The notes beneath the pieces were generated by a model. That model was not told the DNA's origin. It searched no databases and saw only the letters and a program-made list of their open reading frames with translations. Below are positions 10,701 through 20,668 of a stretch of 64,000 nt of DNA, one piece after another. The translations under genes were made by a program, and so were the position numbers. The stretch comes from Diabrotica undecimpunctata (Eukaryota > Arthropoda > Insecta > Coleoptera > Chrysomelidae). Location of the stretch: assembly GCF_040954645.1 (NCBI RefSeq), contig NC_092810.1, positions 8,354,185 through 8,418,184 of the forward strand. Reading direction: 5' to 3'. The number at the start of each line of letters is the position of its first letter. The stretch's first letter is position 1.

Positions 10701-13700
10701 AAAAAAAAAACAAATAAGGCGATTACTAAAAGGGCAAAGCATCTTCGTTAGTAATGACCATATAGTGACATGCAAGATAACAGAGTACACTATGGATAAA
10801 GATATATTCACTTGAAAGGGAAGGAAATATGGAATATATTAAGAGAGAAAAAATCAATCAGTTTCTAGTTGTTACCACCCGTGGAGAAACGATTTTATTT
10901 TGCATTTTTCATATTCATTCATAATATCAAAATAAATCGGCATAGAATATTTTTGGTGTGACAAAACAAAAGCATTTTTGTAGATCATCATAATTCATGA
11001 ATTGTAGATAGACACACAGCTCTGAAAGTGATCAACTTGTAATTAAATGATTTACACTCTCTGAATTACTTTTCTTTTTAATATATTCATTTATTCATAA
11101 GTGTTTACATAAACAGATCAGCGCTTTTCTATTATTAATTTTTTTTTAGATCCGAGACACGATGCCTATATCGCCTCATCTCCATACTTTCCCTGTGGAT
11201 TTTTGTTAGCCTATATTTTTATTATTAAAATACTTGGACCAAAACTTATGCAAAATAGACAACCTTATAATATTAAAAATATTTTAATTGGCTACAACTT
11301 AATTCAAATTCTAGTTAACGCGTTTATCGTTTATGAAGTAAGTATGTTGTATTAAAAAATGCGTAATTATAAGTCATCAATAATAATTAAAGACCTGAAA
11401 AGCTAATAGATATAAGTGCCAAAAGTAAAATTGTTGGAGAATGTAAAAAAACTGGACAGTTTTCAACAGAATACAATTTTATTTACAAAAAGTGGTTTTA
11501 ACCAAACAAGTTAACCAAACAGTTTTACAAAAACGAAACAAAGAAAACGCATATTAACCATATACTTTTTTAAACAGATCTAAGTCCATTGATAGGTTTC
11601 ACTTCTAAGAGATCTAAGTCCATTGGTATGTTTTACTTTATAAAGATCTAAGTGCCATCACAGAGTATTCCGTAGTAGAAATCTCTGTTTTCCTCATCAA
11701 TGAAATGTAACATGCTTCCTAAGTCCTTTTTTTGTTTTCTGCTAGTGGAACCTTTGTTAGTAAAGTAGTAAGCTCCATGGAAGCTATGTATTCAATAGGA
11801 ATATTTTTCTTGAGGACGTAGCATTTTTTGTCAAACCCATACAGTTCGCTGAAGTTTTTCTTGGTAAGTACGTAGCCAGGATTGTTTTTATCAATCTTAT
11901 CAATGCAAATGCTTCGTCAAAGTCAAAAAATCTATCCATGTTTAGCACTCGGAATGATATTGATGGTCTGGCTGATCTAATTACGTTCTCCACATCTTTA
12001 ACAGTTTGCATTTTTGCTACCTTAGATCTCTTTTCTATAACTGCGAAGTCCTGGTCTGCTGTAGAAAAGCTATGACCAGGTACCAAGAACTTATACTCTG
12101 CTAACTCAAATAGGCCCAAAGATACTATATAAATTTACAAGAAAACCAGCATACGGTTTTTGACTTGACCACCGCAGCTGTCACTCCATACAATAAGCTT
12201 TTTCTTGTAAGCCTGCAACAGATTTGTATTTAAGGCTTGCAATGAAGAGGAAGCCGTCTGACAGATAGTTAATTGCCTTAAATAATACATATCGCTATTA
12301 TTAAGTTTCGGAAGAGAAAATACCTTTTGAAGGTCAATTAACACACTTCACTATAACACATTGTGCTGTCAGGTGCATCTTTTTTTAATGTACTTAAGGC
12401 TATTTCACTTTTTCTATGATGTAGTTCTAGCTCTGTCTTTGCTTAATTTGCTGCAGCGATATCTCTGTTTTTGTGTTCTGTTTTACAAATGTCTAATAGT
12501 TGGCTACAGTAGTTGGTAACTTTAAGAGTAAAGTAACCAAAGTTTTGCTACCTTAATCGAAATGGACATCGCAAGTATTGTAGATGAAGAAGAACAGGAG
12601 TCTCAACATAAACTCTATGGCGGTAAGCGAAAATTCTGCAAAGCCCATAGTTTTTGTTTATAAGGGCTATGAATCAGATTATTATCAGATAAAACTACCG
12701 CCTGTCTTATTTTTTCAGACGACTCAGATGCAGATTTAACATACCAGCCAAAATCTAGTGACAGTGACAGTGAATCCGAAGTAGAACCTGAAGTACCTAA
12801 ACAGGACCATGGAAAGAGCATAAAGGTCGTGGCATATTATCGTGCACGTTGCGTTTCCAGCACATAGCGTTTAGTTTCCGAAAAATATAATTTAAATGGT
12901 TTTAAATATGAATAACGCACACTGTCCGAGACATAGGTCGTAACCGGTTGGTAAGGATAATGTGCATTAGATGTCCGTCGTTCTTCCCTTGTTGTTTATT
13001 TAGGAACTTGTTTGATTTTGATATAGAGTATTTAAAAAAATTATTTTCGAGGCTATTTTGTCATTTATGCATGTGTTTTTATTGCTTAGTGTTGTTAGGT
13101 AAAGTTATTGTTAAACTTAAACCTTCTTTTTCTCATTATCAATATTTAGTAACTTGTACCCCTTGGCTTCTAGGCTCCTCAATTATAGTAGAGCATCATC
13201 CCCTACTAACCAATACAAATTAGCAGCCCACTATAGCATGTTACATAGATTTACAGAAATTCCCATGCCAAAATTAGTTACACTGTTGTGTATACAGACG
13301 TAAATGTGTTGACTGTCCAAAAACATACATAGGTCAAACTGGTAGAACTTTTAGCAAGCGTATAGCAGACCATAAAAGGACTTTCAATAATAAAAACAGA
13401 TTCTAAATACGTACTTCACTTTCTAGACCATAATTATTCTTTTATTGGCCAATTTTAAATTCTTCATATTCTCCAAAGCCCTGGAGCTTTCTTAATTGGA
13501 ATCTATGGAAGCATCTCTCCCTTTCTTAATATATTCAGTTAAAGATCAACAAGTGTAGACGAATAGCAAAAATACCTTACTTAAGAAAGGCACATTATCG
13601 AAACAACTGTAGTTATAATAAATTGTAATAATTTTTTTTGAAAAAATAGAAAACAGAAATTTTCAGTGTTTTATTGTTTGATTAAGTCGTATACACACTT

Positions 13701-13970
13701 AAGTAATTTTAAGGTAGTAAACATTATTATTTTCTGGCTGTAAATTGTAAATACGAAGAAACATATTTACCGGTTTTATGATAATATAGCAAAATTGTTA
13801 TAAATATTCCTGTACATGTTCATTATTATGTATATTTTTTAGGGCACATATGTTTATTTCTCAAACTCAAATTGGGTATGTATAGATACGACAGAGAAAG
13901 ATCTTTTAGCAGATGCAAGGAAGAATTATTATTTCCTTAAGCTACTGGACTGTGTTGAAACAGTAAGTAA

Positions 13971-14045
<75 letters not shown>

Positions 14046-17000
14046 ATGATGTGTTTTTTGTTTGAATGATGAGCAATGAGTATTTTTAATAATATAGGGT
14101 TTTTATCGCGGTTCTCAAAGAATTAGTTTGTAAGTACTTTTTTAAATTATCTTTATTATAACTATTATGAAACACACATATATATCTAACCTAGCCAATG
14201 TAAATTTAAAATAAACTATCTTTAAATTGATATTCTTATAAAACTAATTAAATTCTATAGACAATGTAAAATTTAAACAAACTATCTTCAAAATTGAAAT
14301 TGTTATGACACTAACTAAATTATATTAACAAAATTTTGTACCTTTCTTTCACTGAATGCCTAAATGAACTGTTTTCCACTATATAGATTCTAATCATCAC
14401 TGAATGTCTTCGTACTTCGGTTATCCTTGTTTTTGTGAAATTACTTTTTCCAATTATCAGCTTCTACCAATTTAAGATATAGTTTTCTTCACCAGCATTT
14501 ATACACCATCAGCAAACACCATTTATATTTATTCTTCTTTTCAATATACCAATATCCAATTATTATAAGTTGATTTATACTAATCTCCAATCATAATATA
14601 ATTTTAATTCCTTCCAATGTCCATCCAATATTCTTCTAATATACTTTTATAATCTTCAATAATTATTTGTGTATAATTATAAATGTGCATTAAATATATG
14701 CATAATTTTTAATCTTCATTTAACTCACTATATTAAACAATTGGACTATTTGTACTTGATTCACTGACTCCAACTAACTTTCATATTTCTTCCTAAACTT
14801 TTCTGACTGACTTCTTGAAAATTCTGTACAATTTACTTCACTAAATGTGTCTACTAACTTTCATAATGAACTGGCCTGACTTCTGACTAAAAACTCCCTC
14901 TTGAATCCAAATCACGGGTATTTATATCTTTTTGGATATTCCAGAACCATCTGGTAAGAAATCATGTTCTATTTAGTTCTATTAAATACTTGTCTGAATT
15001 TTCTGGAACAAACCATTTCGCAAACATGGCCATCTCCGGTGATCCAGAGAATTCCATTCTTTTCTATTAATAATTTTGTTTACATTTAGGCTTTTCAGAT
15101 CAGAATATATAATTAAATTAGTAACTTAACATTCTAATTTAATAAAATACACATTTCAAACAATATATTATTATAACCCCACTTTATATTCCTAAAAATT
15201 TCCTAAAATGTCACTTGGAGACAGAGTTTGTATAGTTGGTTGCCTAGTCACATGGCTCACTTAAATATATCTACCACATTATAATTACTAAAATACAACT
15301 TTTTACAATTATTATATGCTAATTTCTTAAAATGCCCTAACATAAATATATTTTTATAAATTTCTCTAGTATATAACTTATTTAAAATAATTAAATACTT
15401 TTTTATATCTAATATTATGTAGTAGTATATATATAGTAGTAGTATATATATATATATAAACATATTTGTATTTTTTTCTGGTCTTGCAAGTATGAATTGT
15501 GTGCATCTAAAAGTTTTTTATTTTCTAGGTTTTTTTTATATTACGGAAAAAGTATCAACAGGCTAGTTTTCTTCACATATATCACCATACTGGTATAGTC
15601 ATAGCTGCTTTCATGGGATTTAGATACGACTTTGGAGACACTGTCTTGATAATTGGTGGTTTAAATTCACTAACACATGTTTTAATGTATGTTTACTATT
15701 TGTTAAGCGCTTTAGATTCCAGATGGAGCAAATATACCACAATAAAGAAGGGTATAACGATATTACAGATTGTAAGTAATATTTAGCATTATTAATTTGT
15801 TATATAATTTATTTATTTTAATGTCAATTACGGGAGAAAATGCTTTAGACGTAAGCTTAAGAAAGGTTTGACAAATAATTTCATAGGTATGTCTAGAGCA
15901 ATAAGGCAAACATAGAAAACTGTCATCAACGGACTAAGAAGAGAAAAGATAATTTAATGCTAATGCATAAGAAATAGCACCAAAATAGCCAAAATACCAA
16001 AGAGCTAATAGGTAAAAGAAGACTGATGGAAAAATACGGCTCCAACGTGCTGAAATGGGAATTACTATAAACGCTAAAGAAACGAAGTACATGCTAATTA
16101 CAAAAAGACCACAAAATATACATCACCTGTTGACAATCAATGGTAACGTGATAGAAGAAGTGAAAAATACCAGTACTTGGGAACTTTGATCAATAAAACC
16201 AATGATCATACTGCAAAAATAAACAGGCGAATAGATATTGCCAGTTCAGCATTTATACGAATGAAGCCACTCCTAAAGTGCAAAAATCTAAATTTGGAGA
16301 TCAGACTACGTACTATTCGCTGTTATATATTTTCAGTATTATTATATGGAGCTGAGACTTGGATATTAAAAATGCGATTTAAAAAGAATCAAGGCTTTCG
16401 AACTCTGGTTATACCGCAGAGTATTAAAAAAATCATGGGCTGATAGAATTACAAATAAACAGAACTAATCACCGCTATACAAACCAGAAAACTTGAAAAC
16501 CATCCAATTGGATGCAAGTTGCCAAGACAGAGACACATGGAAAGAGCTAGGGGAGACCTATGTCCAGCAGTGGATGCATATAGGTTGTTAATGATGATGA
16601 ATGCATAAGAACGGGTGTAAAGCAGAATATGAAGATTTTAGGACTATTTGTTTGTCATAAATGATATTTTAAGTATATACTGGCATATTAGAAAATAACC
16701 TAAGCAGAGAATTATAAAGAAATCAGAAAAGAAGAAGGTGTTTAGGGAAAAATGACGAATAACAGATAATATCTACATATTTAGAAATATTATTGGGATA
16801 AAGGTTGAAACTGTAACAGCTACGACGTTCGATTTTTTTTGGAAGCTATTTTCTTGTGGTATCTTGTATTGTGACTTATTTTCAATAATAATAGCAAATT
16901 GTACCTACTTAGATTAGATTTAAATATTTATATTAATTTATTTTGATATAATTTCTAGGTGCAACTGAATGTGATCTTGTTTTCGTTGACAACAGCAAAA

Positions 17001-17141
17001 CTTATTCCAGGCTGTAAATCAGTGCCGCCGTATACTTTATTTATCTGGACTTTGCAAAATGTATTTATGATCAACTTATTTGTAAGATTTTATATAAGAT
17101 CGTATGTAAATAACCAAAAGAGTGTTAGTAAGAAAAAATAA
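3915..17141 (+). CDS. Elongation of very long chain fatty acids protein (ELOVL), copy 1, five coding exons
   Basis: Fatty-acid elongase: the condensing, rate-limiting enzyme that joins malonyl-CoA to a long-chain acyl-CoA in the ER membrane. The coding join 3915-3960, 11150-11337, 13843-13962, 15529-15771, 16959-17141 gives 780 nt, 259 residues and a stop, with GT-AG at every intron. The length is usual for the family. Motifs by residue: DPRHDAY after a short N-terminus, LGPKLM (exon 2), KLLDCVET at 111-118, LRKK, the HIYHH histidine box at 134-138, NSLTHVLMYVYY at 164-175, and T195-Q198-Q201 of TxxQxxQ. Several hydrophobic segments fit a multi-pass protein, and the C-terminus is lysine-rich (SKKK), possibly for ER retrieval. 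Odd point: KxxDxxET replaces the usual KxxExxDT. A polyadenylation signal follows at 17154. Every intron carries repeats or transposon debris. No frame damage is seen, so I take it as functional. Chain-length specificity cannot be read from sequence. Confidence 0.93.
3961..4711. other. Intron 1 (start) of ELOVL copy 1, no feature recognised
   Basis: AT-rich, with stops in all frames. I see no coding remnants or terminal repeats in this stretch. Confidence 0.4.
4712..4786. repeat. (TA)n microsatellite
   Basis: About 75 bp of uninterrupted AT dinucleotides. Confidence 0.97.
4787..5179. other. Intronic sequence with a possible hAT-type end
   Basis: Non-coding. The string CAGTAGTTCTTAAACT at about 4893 resembles the 'CAGxGGTTCTCAAACT' ends of some hAT elements. 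I could not find a matching opposite end, so this stays a weak suggestion. Confidence 0.2.
5180..6906 (+). mobile_element. Mariner-like DD41D element with ~195-bp terminal inverted repeats
   Basis: About 195 bp at 5180-5375 is matched in reverse complement at 6713-6906. The outer ends read TGCAACCCCTACCTTCAACC and the inner ends ACCGAAATTCGCTA. The enclosed plus-strand transposase (5584-6642) is broken. It sits in intron 1 of ELOVL copy 1, next to a truncated piggyBac at its right end. Confidence 0.88.
5584..6642 (+). pseudogene. Broken DD41D mariner-like transposase
   Basis: Starts MVRLTEMHKI at 5584 with an N-terminal HTH region. A frameshift near 5780-5800 is followed by an in-frame stop at about 6100 (NRQN*RYW), then the 'ENPHWMREEHTQYPQK' segment and a further frameshift near 6290. 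The catalytic core contains WFQQDEAPPHY (second Asp) and SPDLTLLDFFLWG (third Asp), with 41 residues between the two Asp by my count. It ends near HFEHLLH at about 6642. Confidence 0.82.
6907..7606 (-). pseudogene. Truncated piggyBac transposase (N-terminal and start of the catalytic domain)
   Basis: The N-terminal part (7310-7606) begins MDYEKGKRRLQALMEEEPLD after an upstream Met, is strongly acidic and ends with DGTVWRKHKK, typical of piggyBac N-termini. After a gap a second part (about 6920-7200) reads TNPSEIRALIGLLYLAGTYK and then VMSLSRFRFLVRCIRFDD, the conserved start of DDE_Tnp_1_7. It stops at the right end of the adjacent DD41D element. The catalytic Asp region and the C-terminus are absent. 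I did not find the missing half on the other side of the DD41D element, so this is truncation rather than a simple interruption. Confidence 0.8.
7607..7940. other. Intronic sequence, nothing recognised
   Basis: AT-rich and non-coding in all frames. No repeats visible by eye. Confidence 0.35.
7945..8390. repeat. Three-unit repeat: one inverted plus two direct copies, period 152 bp
   Basis: A unit containing a hairpin (AACGRTCTCT...AGAGATC), then GAAACGTCAGTAAA, then TTGTGGCTTATT, occurs directly at about 8104-8235 and 8256-8388. The GAAACGTCAG strings start 152 bp apart. A third, diverged copy lies in reverse complement at about 7950-8030. The two direct units share a second half with AAAAATACRGAATGCCACAA. 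No coding capacity. Possibly the 3' region of a Penelope-like or other non-autonomous element. Confidence 0.75.
8465..9530 (-). pseudogene. DD82E (Sailor-like) transposase, frameshifted and C-terminally truncated
   Basis: Begins MDEKPSCSKRRQQNSDVD at 9530 with a basic region. A HTH segment (SCIYRVLKN) and a linker with IIRRKIHSFYFRSEIPTLKK follow, then the first catalytic Asp in YYLDETWINQG near 8930. A frameshift at about 8870-8947 moves to the second frame, which has SGKGRRLIITHIGS, HEEMTSEVFERWFK and the second Asp in VVVMDNAPYHSR. The frame stops at 8465 soon after ARLRKSN, before the NPIE block, so the third acidic residue is missing. The sequence is otherwise close to the copy at 23146-24516. 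Confidence 0.88.
9531..11149. other. Rest of ELOVL copy 1 intron 1, no gene seen
   Basis: AT-rich, no coding remnant recognised. A short perfect inverted repeat (TTTTATCAATACT with AGTATTGATAAAA) lies at about 9640-9673. The intron ends with a pyrimidine tract and AG at 11148-11149. Confidence 0.4.
11150..11337 (+). CDS. ELOVL copy 1, coding exon 2
   Basis: 188 nt, entered in phase 1 and left in phase 0 at donor GTAAGT. Encodes DPRHDAYIASSPYF and KILGPKLMQNRQPYNIKN, the N-terminal loop and first membrane segments. It matches copy 2 exon 2 at about 70% of residues by hand count. Confidence 0.95.
11577..11660. repeat. Short tandem repeat, 34-bp period
   Basis: GATCTAAGTCCATTG recurs at 11577 and 11611, with a partial copy at 11645 (34-bp steps). 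It lies just downstream of the minus-strand DUF7869 remnant and may be an expansion of its 3' end. Confidence 0.7.
11784..12540 (-). pseudogene. DUF7869-type transposon-associated protein remnant
   Basis: Minus-strand pieces in shifting frames show several motifs I associate with the DUF7869 proteins that are common in insect genomes. They are AKTELELHHRKSEIALS (about 12390-12440), DLQKVFSLPKL and MYYLRQLT (about 12280-12340), IVWSDSCGGQVKNRM (about 12150-12190), then FLVPGHSFSTADQDFAVIEKR (12050-12100) and a C-terminal stretch to 11784. Frameshifts and a stop near 12120 separate them. Probably a dead mobile-element gene. The family name rests on recall of the SD-C-GGQ-KN and GHS...D..F..IE motifs. 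Confidence 0.6.
12562..12840 (+). pseudogene. Acidic two-piece reading frame, possibly spliced, function unknown
   Basis: ATG at 12562 opens MDIASIVDEEEQESQHKLYG and runs into GTAAGC at about 12614. A pyrimidine tract plus CAG at about 12718 opens an in-phase acidic and serine-rich stretch (DDSDADLTYQPKSSDSDSES) to about 12835. It is divergent from, and abuts, the DUF7869 remnant. It may be an inverted N-terminal piece of that element or the start of an unrelated gene fragment. I do not recognise a domain. Confidence 0.35.
13270..13690 (+). mobile_element. Penelope-like element 3' fragment with GIY-YIG endonuclease remnant
   Basis: Encodes CCVYRRKCVDCPKTYIGQTG and then RTFSKRIADHKRTF. This is the start of the GIY-YIG domain found in Penelope-like elements, and a frameshifted 'HFLDHNYSFIG' follows. 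The downstream non-coding part (AAGAAAGGCACATTATCGAAAC... to about 13690) is repeated, diverged, at 25395-25500. Broken and 5'-truncated. Confidence 0.72.
13843..13962 (+). CDS. ELOVL copy 1, coding exon 3
   Basis: 120 nt, phase 0 on both sides, acceptor AG at 13841-13842 and donor GTAAGT at 13963. Encodes GTYVYFSNSNW through KLLDCVET. The exon ends exactly within the catalytic-loop motif, as in copy 2. Confidence 0.95.
13973..14040. repeat. (TA)n microsatellite
   Basis: About 68 bp of TA dinucleotides, starting 11 bp after the exon 3 donor. Confidence 0.97.
14041..15460. other. ~1.4-kb AT-rich non-coding block flanked by TA tracts
   Basis: Begins TTGTTATGATGTG right after the TA tract and ends in a second, interrupted TA tract near 15425-15460. 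No protein coding is seen. The layout (TA tract, TGTTAT-like start, long AT/pyrimidine-rich body) is like 44265-45675 and perhaps 37007-38560. Possibly a non-autonomous element of unknown class. Confidence 0.35.
15529..15771 (+). CDS. ELOVL copy 1, coding exon 4
   Basis: 243 nt, phase 0. Encodes VFFILRKKYQQASFLHIYHH (the HxxHH di-iron/active-site box), NSLTHVLMYVYY and the TILQI half of TxxQxxQ. Donor GTAAGT at 15772. Confidence 0.96.
15870..16610 (+). mobile_element. LINE (RTE-like) 3' fragment, degenerate
   Basis: Plus-strand pieces of a reverse transcriptase C-terminus: YLGTLINKTNDHTAKINRR then IRLRTIRCYIFSVLLYGAET at 16177-16370, and a frameshifted tail 'QDRDTWKELGETYVQQWM' near 16525-16575. 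An ATGATGATGA-type simple tail follows. It lies wholly within intron 4 of ELOVL copy 1. Confidence 0.72.
16959..17141 (+). CDS. ELOVL copy 1, coding exon 5 and stop
   Basis: 183 nt including TAA. Acceptor AG at 16957-16958. Encodes VQLNVILFSLTTAKLIPGC, completing TxxQxxQ, then two hydrophobic stretches and the lysine-rich C-terminus. Confidence 0.95.
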   Translation: MQLNVILFSLTTAKLIPGCKSVPPYTLFIWTLQNVFMINLFVRFYIRSYVNNQKSVSKKK

Positions 17142-17153
17142 TTGTATTTATGA

Positions 17154-17159
17154 AATAAA
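17154..17159 (+). promoter_or_regulatory. Probable polyadenylation signal of ELOVL copy 1
   Basis: AATAAA 13 bp after the stop codon. It is unusually close but the only perfect hexamer nearby. Confidence 0.5.
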
Positions 17160-17279
17160 TATTACTGTAGCATAAAATGTTTCTCTTTTTTAATTTTAAC
17201 AATTTTATAATTTTAATTAAAACAATTTTAAATTAACTTTTTAAAAAGTCCACCACGTTTAGCCAACAGTAGCCCAATC

Positions 17280-17590
17280 TATTGTAAAATTGCCTTCGGG
17301 TGTTCGACAACATTTCGAGTGTTATGCTTTAAAAAGCCTTAATGATTTTTTGACGTAATTCATCTAAATTTCCGGCTAATTCATGCTTATGTAGGTAAAT
17401 TTGTTGCTAGACATAACCGAATATGAAAAAGTCCATAGGTGCAAGATCAGAAGAGCAAGGTGGCATTTTTATGGTACCTTTTGTACTACTTACTCGATCT
17501 GAAAACGTAATGTTTAAAAAATCTAACAACAGAGCTGGACAGCCGTCTTGGTGCAACAAAATTTCATTTATATTAATAGGTTATGGTCGA
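17280..17590 (-). pseudogene. Mariner-like (DD41D group) transposase fragment
   Basis: The minus strand reads LHQDGCPALLLDFLN, then SSDLAPMDFFIFGYV and a leucine-rich tail (NLDELRQKIIKAF). These match the second-Asp and third-Asp blocks of the mariner-type copies elsewhere here. Part of the spacer is deleted and there is a stop after FGYV. Only the C-terminal third is present. Confidence 0.65.
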
Positions 17591-17639
17591 AATGCTAGAA
17601 TTATGTGATTTTTAGGAGATCCAGGTATTTCCTCCTCCT

Positions 17640-18560
17640 CAGTCCTAATTCGTTTTGGGATGTGGTGACACCATCAGGCCTTTTAAGTTTTTTCACGATT
17701 TCCCTCCATCCTTCCCTGTCCTGGGCTAGTTGTTCGGCTTCATGTAACCCTTGGTTAATCAATATTTTTGTTTGATCTACCCAACGGTTTGGAGATCTTC
17801 CCCTAGGTCTCTTTGTTTTAACTCTACCCTCGACTATCAGTTTTCCATCGTTCCTGTTCTTCTAGAAATGTGTCCAAAATAATGCATATATCTCTGTTGT
17901 ATTTGGTTAAGCAATCTATCCTATACTTTAAGTTGTTCTAATATCGATACGTTAGTGCAATGATCAATCCAGGATATTCTTAACATGCGGCGGTATACCC
18001 ACATTTCAAAAACGTCTAGTTTACTTTTATCCGCTTTCTTTAAGGTCCACGTTTCGGATGCATATATGGCTATGGGAAAAATGAGTGCCCTTAACAGCCT
18101 TAGTTTTGTGTGTATTGTTATACTACAATTTTTTCAAATTATTACCAGTTTCATCATAGCTGTTTTAGGAATAGTCAACCTTCTACGTATCTCTCTGTCA
18201 TACCCTCCGTCATTTGTTATTAGGGACCCCAGGTATATGAAACTATTTACTACTTCAAAGCCCCCAATTTTTTTAATCTGTTGAAGATTATTCCAAGCTC
18301 TGTCTACTATCATGATCTTTGTCTTACTCCTATTTAGCTTTTCTCCTCCAAGCATCTCATTATGTCTTCCATTTCTTCTTGATTTGCCGTGATTATTAAA
18401 GTGTCATCAGCATATCTGAAGTGACTGATTTTTTGACCTTCTACTGATATTCTATTCTTCCATCCGTCTTGTAACTTTCGCATAATGTGTTCGCTGTAGA
18501 TATTAAACAGAGTTGGCGAGATTTTGCATCACTGGGTAACAGGGTAAGGAGAGGGCTCTA
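17640..18560 (-). mobile_element. LINE fragment, RT C-terminal part
   Basis: The minus strand encodes 'SPTLFNIYSEHIMR' near 18500-18540, the catalytic YADDTLIITANQEEM near 18390-18420, LNRSKTKIMIVD and FIYLGSLITNDGGYDREIRR (18134-18355). After several frameshifts it ends in AQDREGWREIVKKL near 17690-17730. It lies in the interval between the two elongase genes. Dead and 5'-truncated. Confidence 0.78.
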
Positions 18561-18949
18561 TGTGGTAGATTTTGACGGACATATTCACGTACATTCATAC
18601 ACACATACAAAACATACATAAAAACTAATGGGGTCTCCTCTCTAAGCAGGAGTTATACGATCAAAACCATCAAAGTCCAAAACTTCATAGCCCAAAAGAT
18701 CATCAAAACTACCTGCTCATGCTTTGGCAATGTATTCATCAGAATCCTAAAAGAAAACTCCCCTTCTTCCCCACTAAATTGCTGACTCCTTGATAAAAAC
18801 GTGGATATCCTGTAGACAATTCGACTCTATTATTGCCGTAATCACTAAATGCTCACTTCGAGTTTGCTAGACAGGGAGGGATCGGTTTTCTGTGGTTTTC
18901 TGATCGTATTGAATAATTATACCTATCTCTAGGGAGGTAATAGTCACAG

Positions 18950-20668
18950 CTGCCCTCACTGCGACTCATTACATTTCACCAGAAAACGTAATGTTAGTAG
19001 TCCAGAACTTACAATCTTTAATATAAAAATAGAACATATTGATTGTATCAAATTCCTTGGAATTAATTTTGACAAATATTTAAATTTTAAGCAACATATT
19101 TATCATCTTAAAACATCTTGTCAACAATATTTGAACACAATGAAAGTCCTATTTACTAAAAATTGGGGATGTGATCAAAATATCCTATTGACAGTGTATA
19201 AAAGCCTTTGATTACGGTTCAATAGTGTATGGTGAAATTATGATTGGCAGGGATAACCAGACTCATGAACTCAAGAGAAGAATCGGCCTTGGGTGGGCAG
19301 CATTTGGAAAACTGAGAGAAACTTTTAAAAGTGAGCTGCCCACATGCCTAATGAGAAAGGTATTTGATCAGTGCGTCCTCCCAGTCTTGACGTACGGAGC
19401 AGAAATACTTACCTTAACAAAAGCAGCAGCTACCAAACTGAGAGTCACGCAGAGAATAACGGAGCGGTCCATGTTAGGAATAACTCTGCGAGACAGAATA
19501 ACCAACGAAGACATCAGGAGAAGAACCGGACTGACTGACATCATCAAGAAGATAGCCAGACTAAAATGGAGATGGGCAGGACACATAGCCAGAATGACAG
19601 ATGGGCGATGGACAAAGAGGTTATTGAAATGGAGGCCAAGGGAAGACAAGAGAAGCGTCGGTCGCACACCTACAAGATGGACTGAGGATTTAAGAAGACT
19701 CAATAAAAACTGGATGAGAGCGGCGCAAGATAGACGGGGTTGGAAACATGAGGAAGAGGCTTATGTTCAGCAGTGGACTCTTGAGGCTGGATGATGATGA
19801 GTGTATGGGTCTACCAGTAAATGATTTTTAAAAGAGTTCCAAACAATCCAAAATTCTGCTGTAAGAATAGCCTTAGGAGCTTTTTGTACCATACCTACAA
19901 ATAGCTTACTATGTTTAGTAGGAGAAATTCCTCTGGAATTAAAAAGACAATATCTTAGCCTACCATATGTTGCAAACGTTTTAGGAAATAGGGAAAATCC
20001 CGCCAAAAGCAATGTCTTTGCTTCTCGTTTCCACACAACATATCTTAACAAAAAAAGATCTAAACCTTCTTTTTATGAAAGAAATATATACATGACCAGT
20101 AATAATATTGTCTTCCCTAAAATATACCAAACCATCCTTTTAACTGCTCCTCCTTGGATTGTCAGAAAACCCTTCCTAGACTTGAGTTTAACAAAGACTA
20201 GTAATCAACCTAATGCTTCCTCTATGGTTAAATAATTTTACAGTAAGATTGATGAGTACCAGAATCACCAACATATTTATACTGATGCCTCCAAATCAGA
20301 AAAATATGTGGGATGTGCCCTCATACACAAGGACTACACTGCTTCATACAAAATCTCAAATTTTAGCACAGTATATACAGGAGAACTATTCGCAATCTAC
20401 AAAGCATTAGAATATGCACTGAACGCCGACTTAGACAGGTGCCTAATACTGATAGATTGCTTAAGTTTTATGAGTATCTTAGGCACCATTTACCCAACTC
20501 ATCCATTGTTACGATTGATAAAGAACCATTTGTACCAACTTCAGTAAAAGAATGCGATTGTAAAATTTATGTGGATTCCGTCACATATATACATGGTAAT
20601 GAAAGAGTGGATGCTGCCACCAAATCTTCAGTTAAGAACGAATACTTGACGAATACCTAACTATAAGA
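18950..20668 (+). mobile_element. Jockey-like non-LTR retrotransposon fragment (RT thumb and RNase H), with nested LINE
   Basis: The first part (18950-19232) encodes the RT C-terminal region with IDCIKFLGINFDKYLNFKQH. After a nested LINE the frame resumes (19809 on) with FQTIQNSAVRIALGAFCTIP and PLELKRQYLSLPYVANVLG. An RNase H domain follows: IYTDASKSEKYVGCALI near 20275-20325, TVYTGELFAIYKALEYAL near 20370-20420, and a frameshifted 'GNERVDAATKS'. The downstream end is cut by the TGTAAC repeat at 20669. Frameshifts and stops make it inactive. Confidence 0.8.
19233..19799 (+). mobile_element. 5'-truncated LINE nested in the Jockey element
   Basis: Encodes the C-terminus of a reverse transcriptase: ELKRRIGLGWAAFGKLRETF, RKVFDQCVLPVLTYGAE, RWRWAGHIARMTDGRWTKRL and AAQDRRGWKHEEEAYVQQW, ending at 19794. 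This part is open without internal stops. It has a GATGATGATG tail and a perfect 9-bp target duplication, AGTGTATGG, at 19224-19232 and 19800-19808. It is younger than the Jockey copy it interrupts. Confidence 0.9.

Noticed and set aside
11150..11337. Elongase exons as processed pseudogene pieces
   Set aside because: All exons are separated by GT-AG introns in matching phases and are open; a retrocopy would be intronless.
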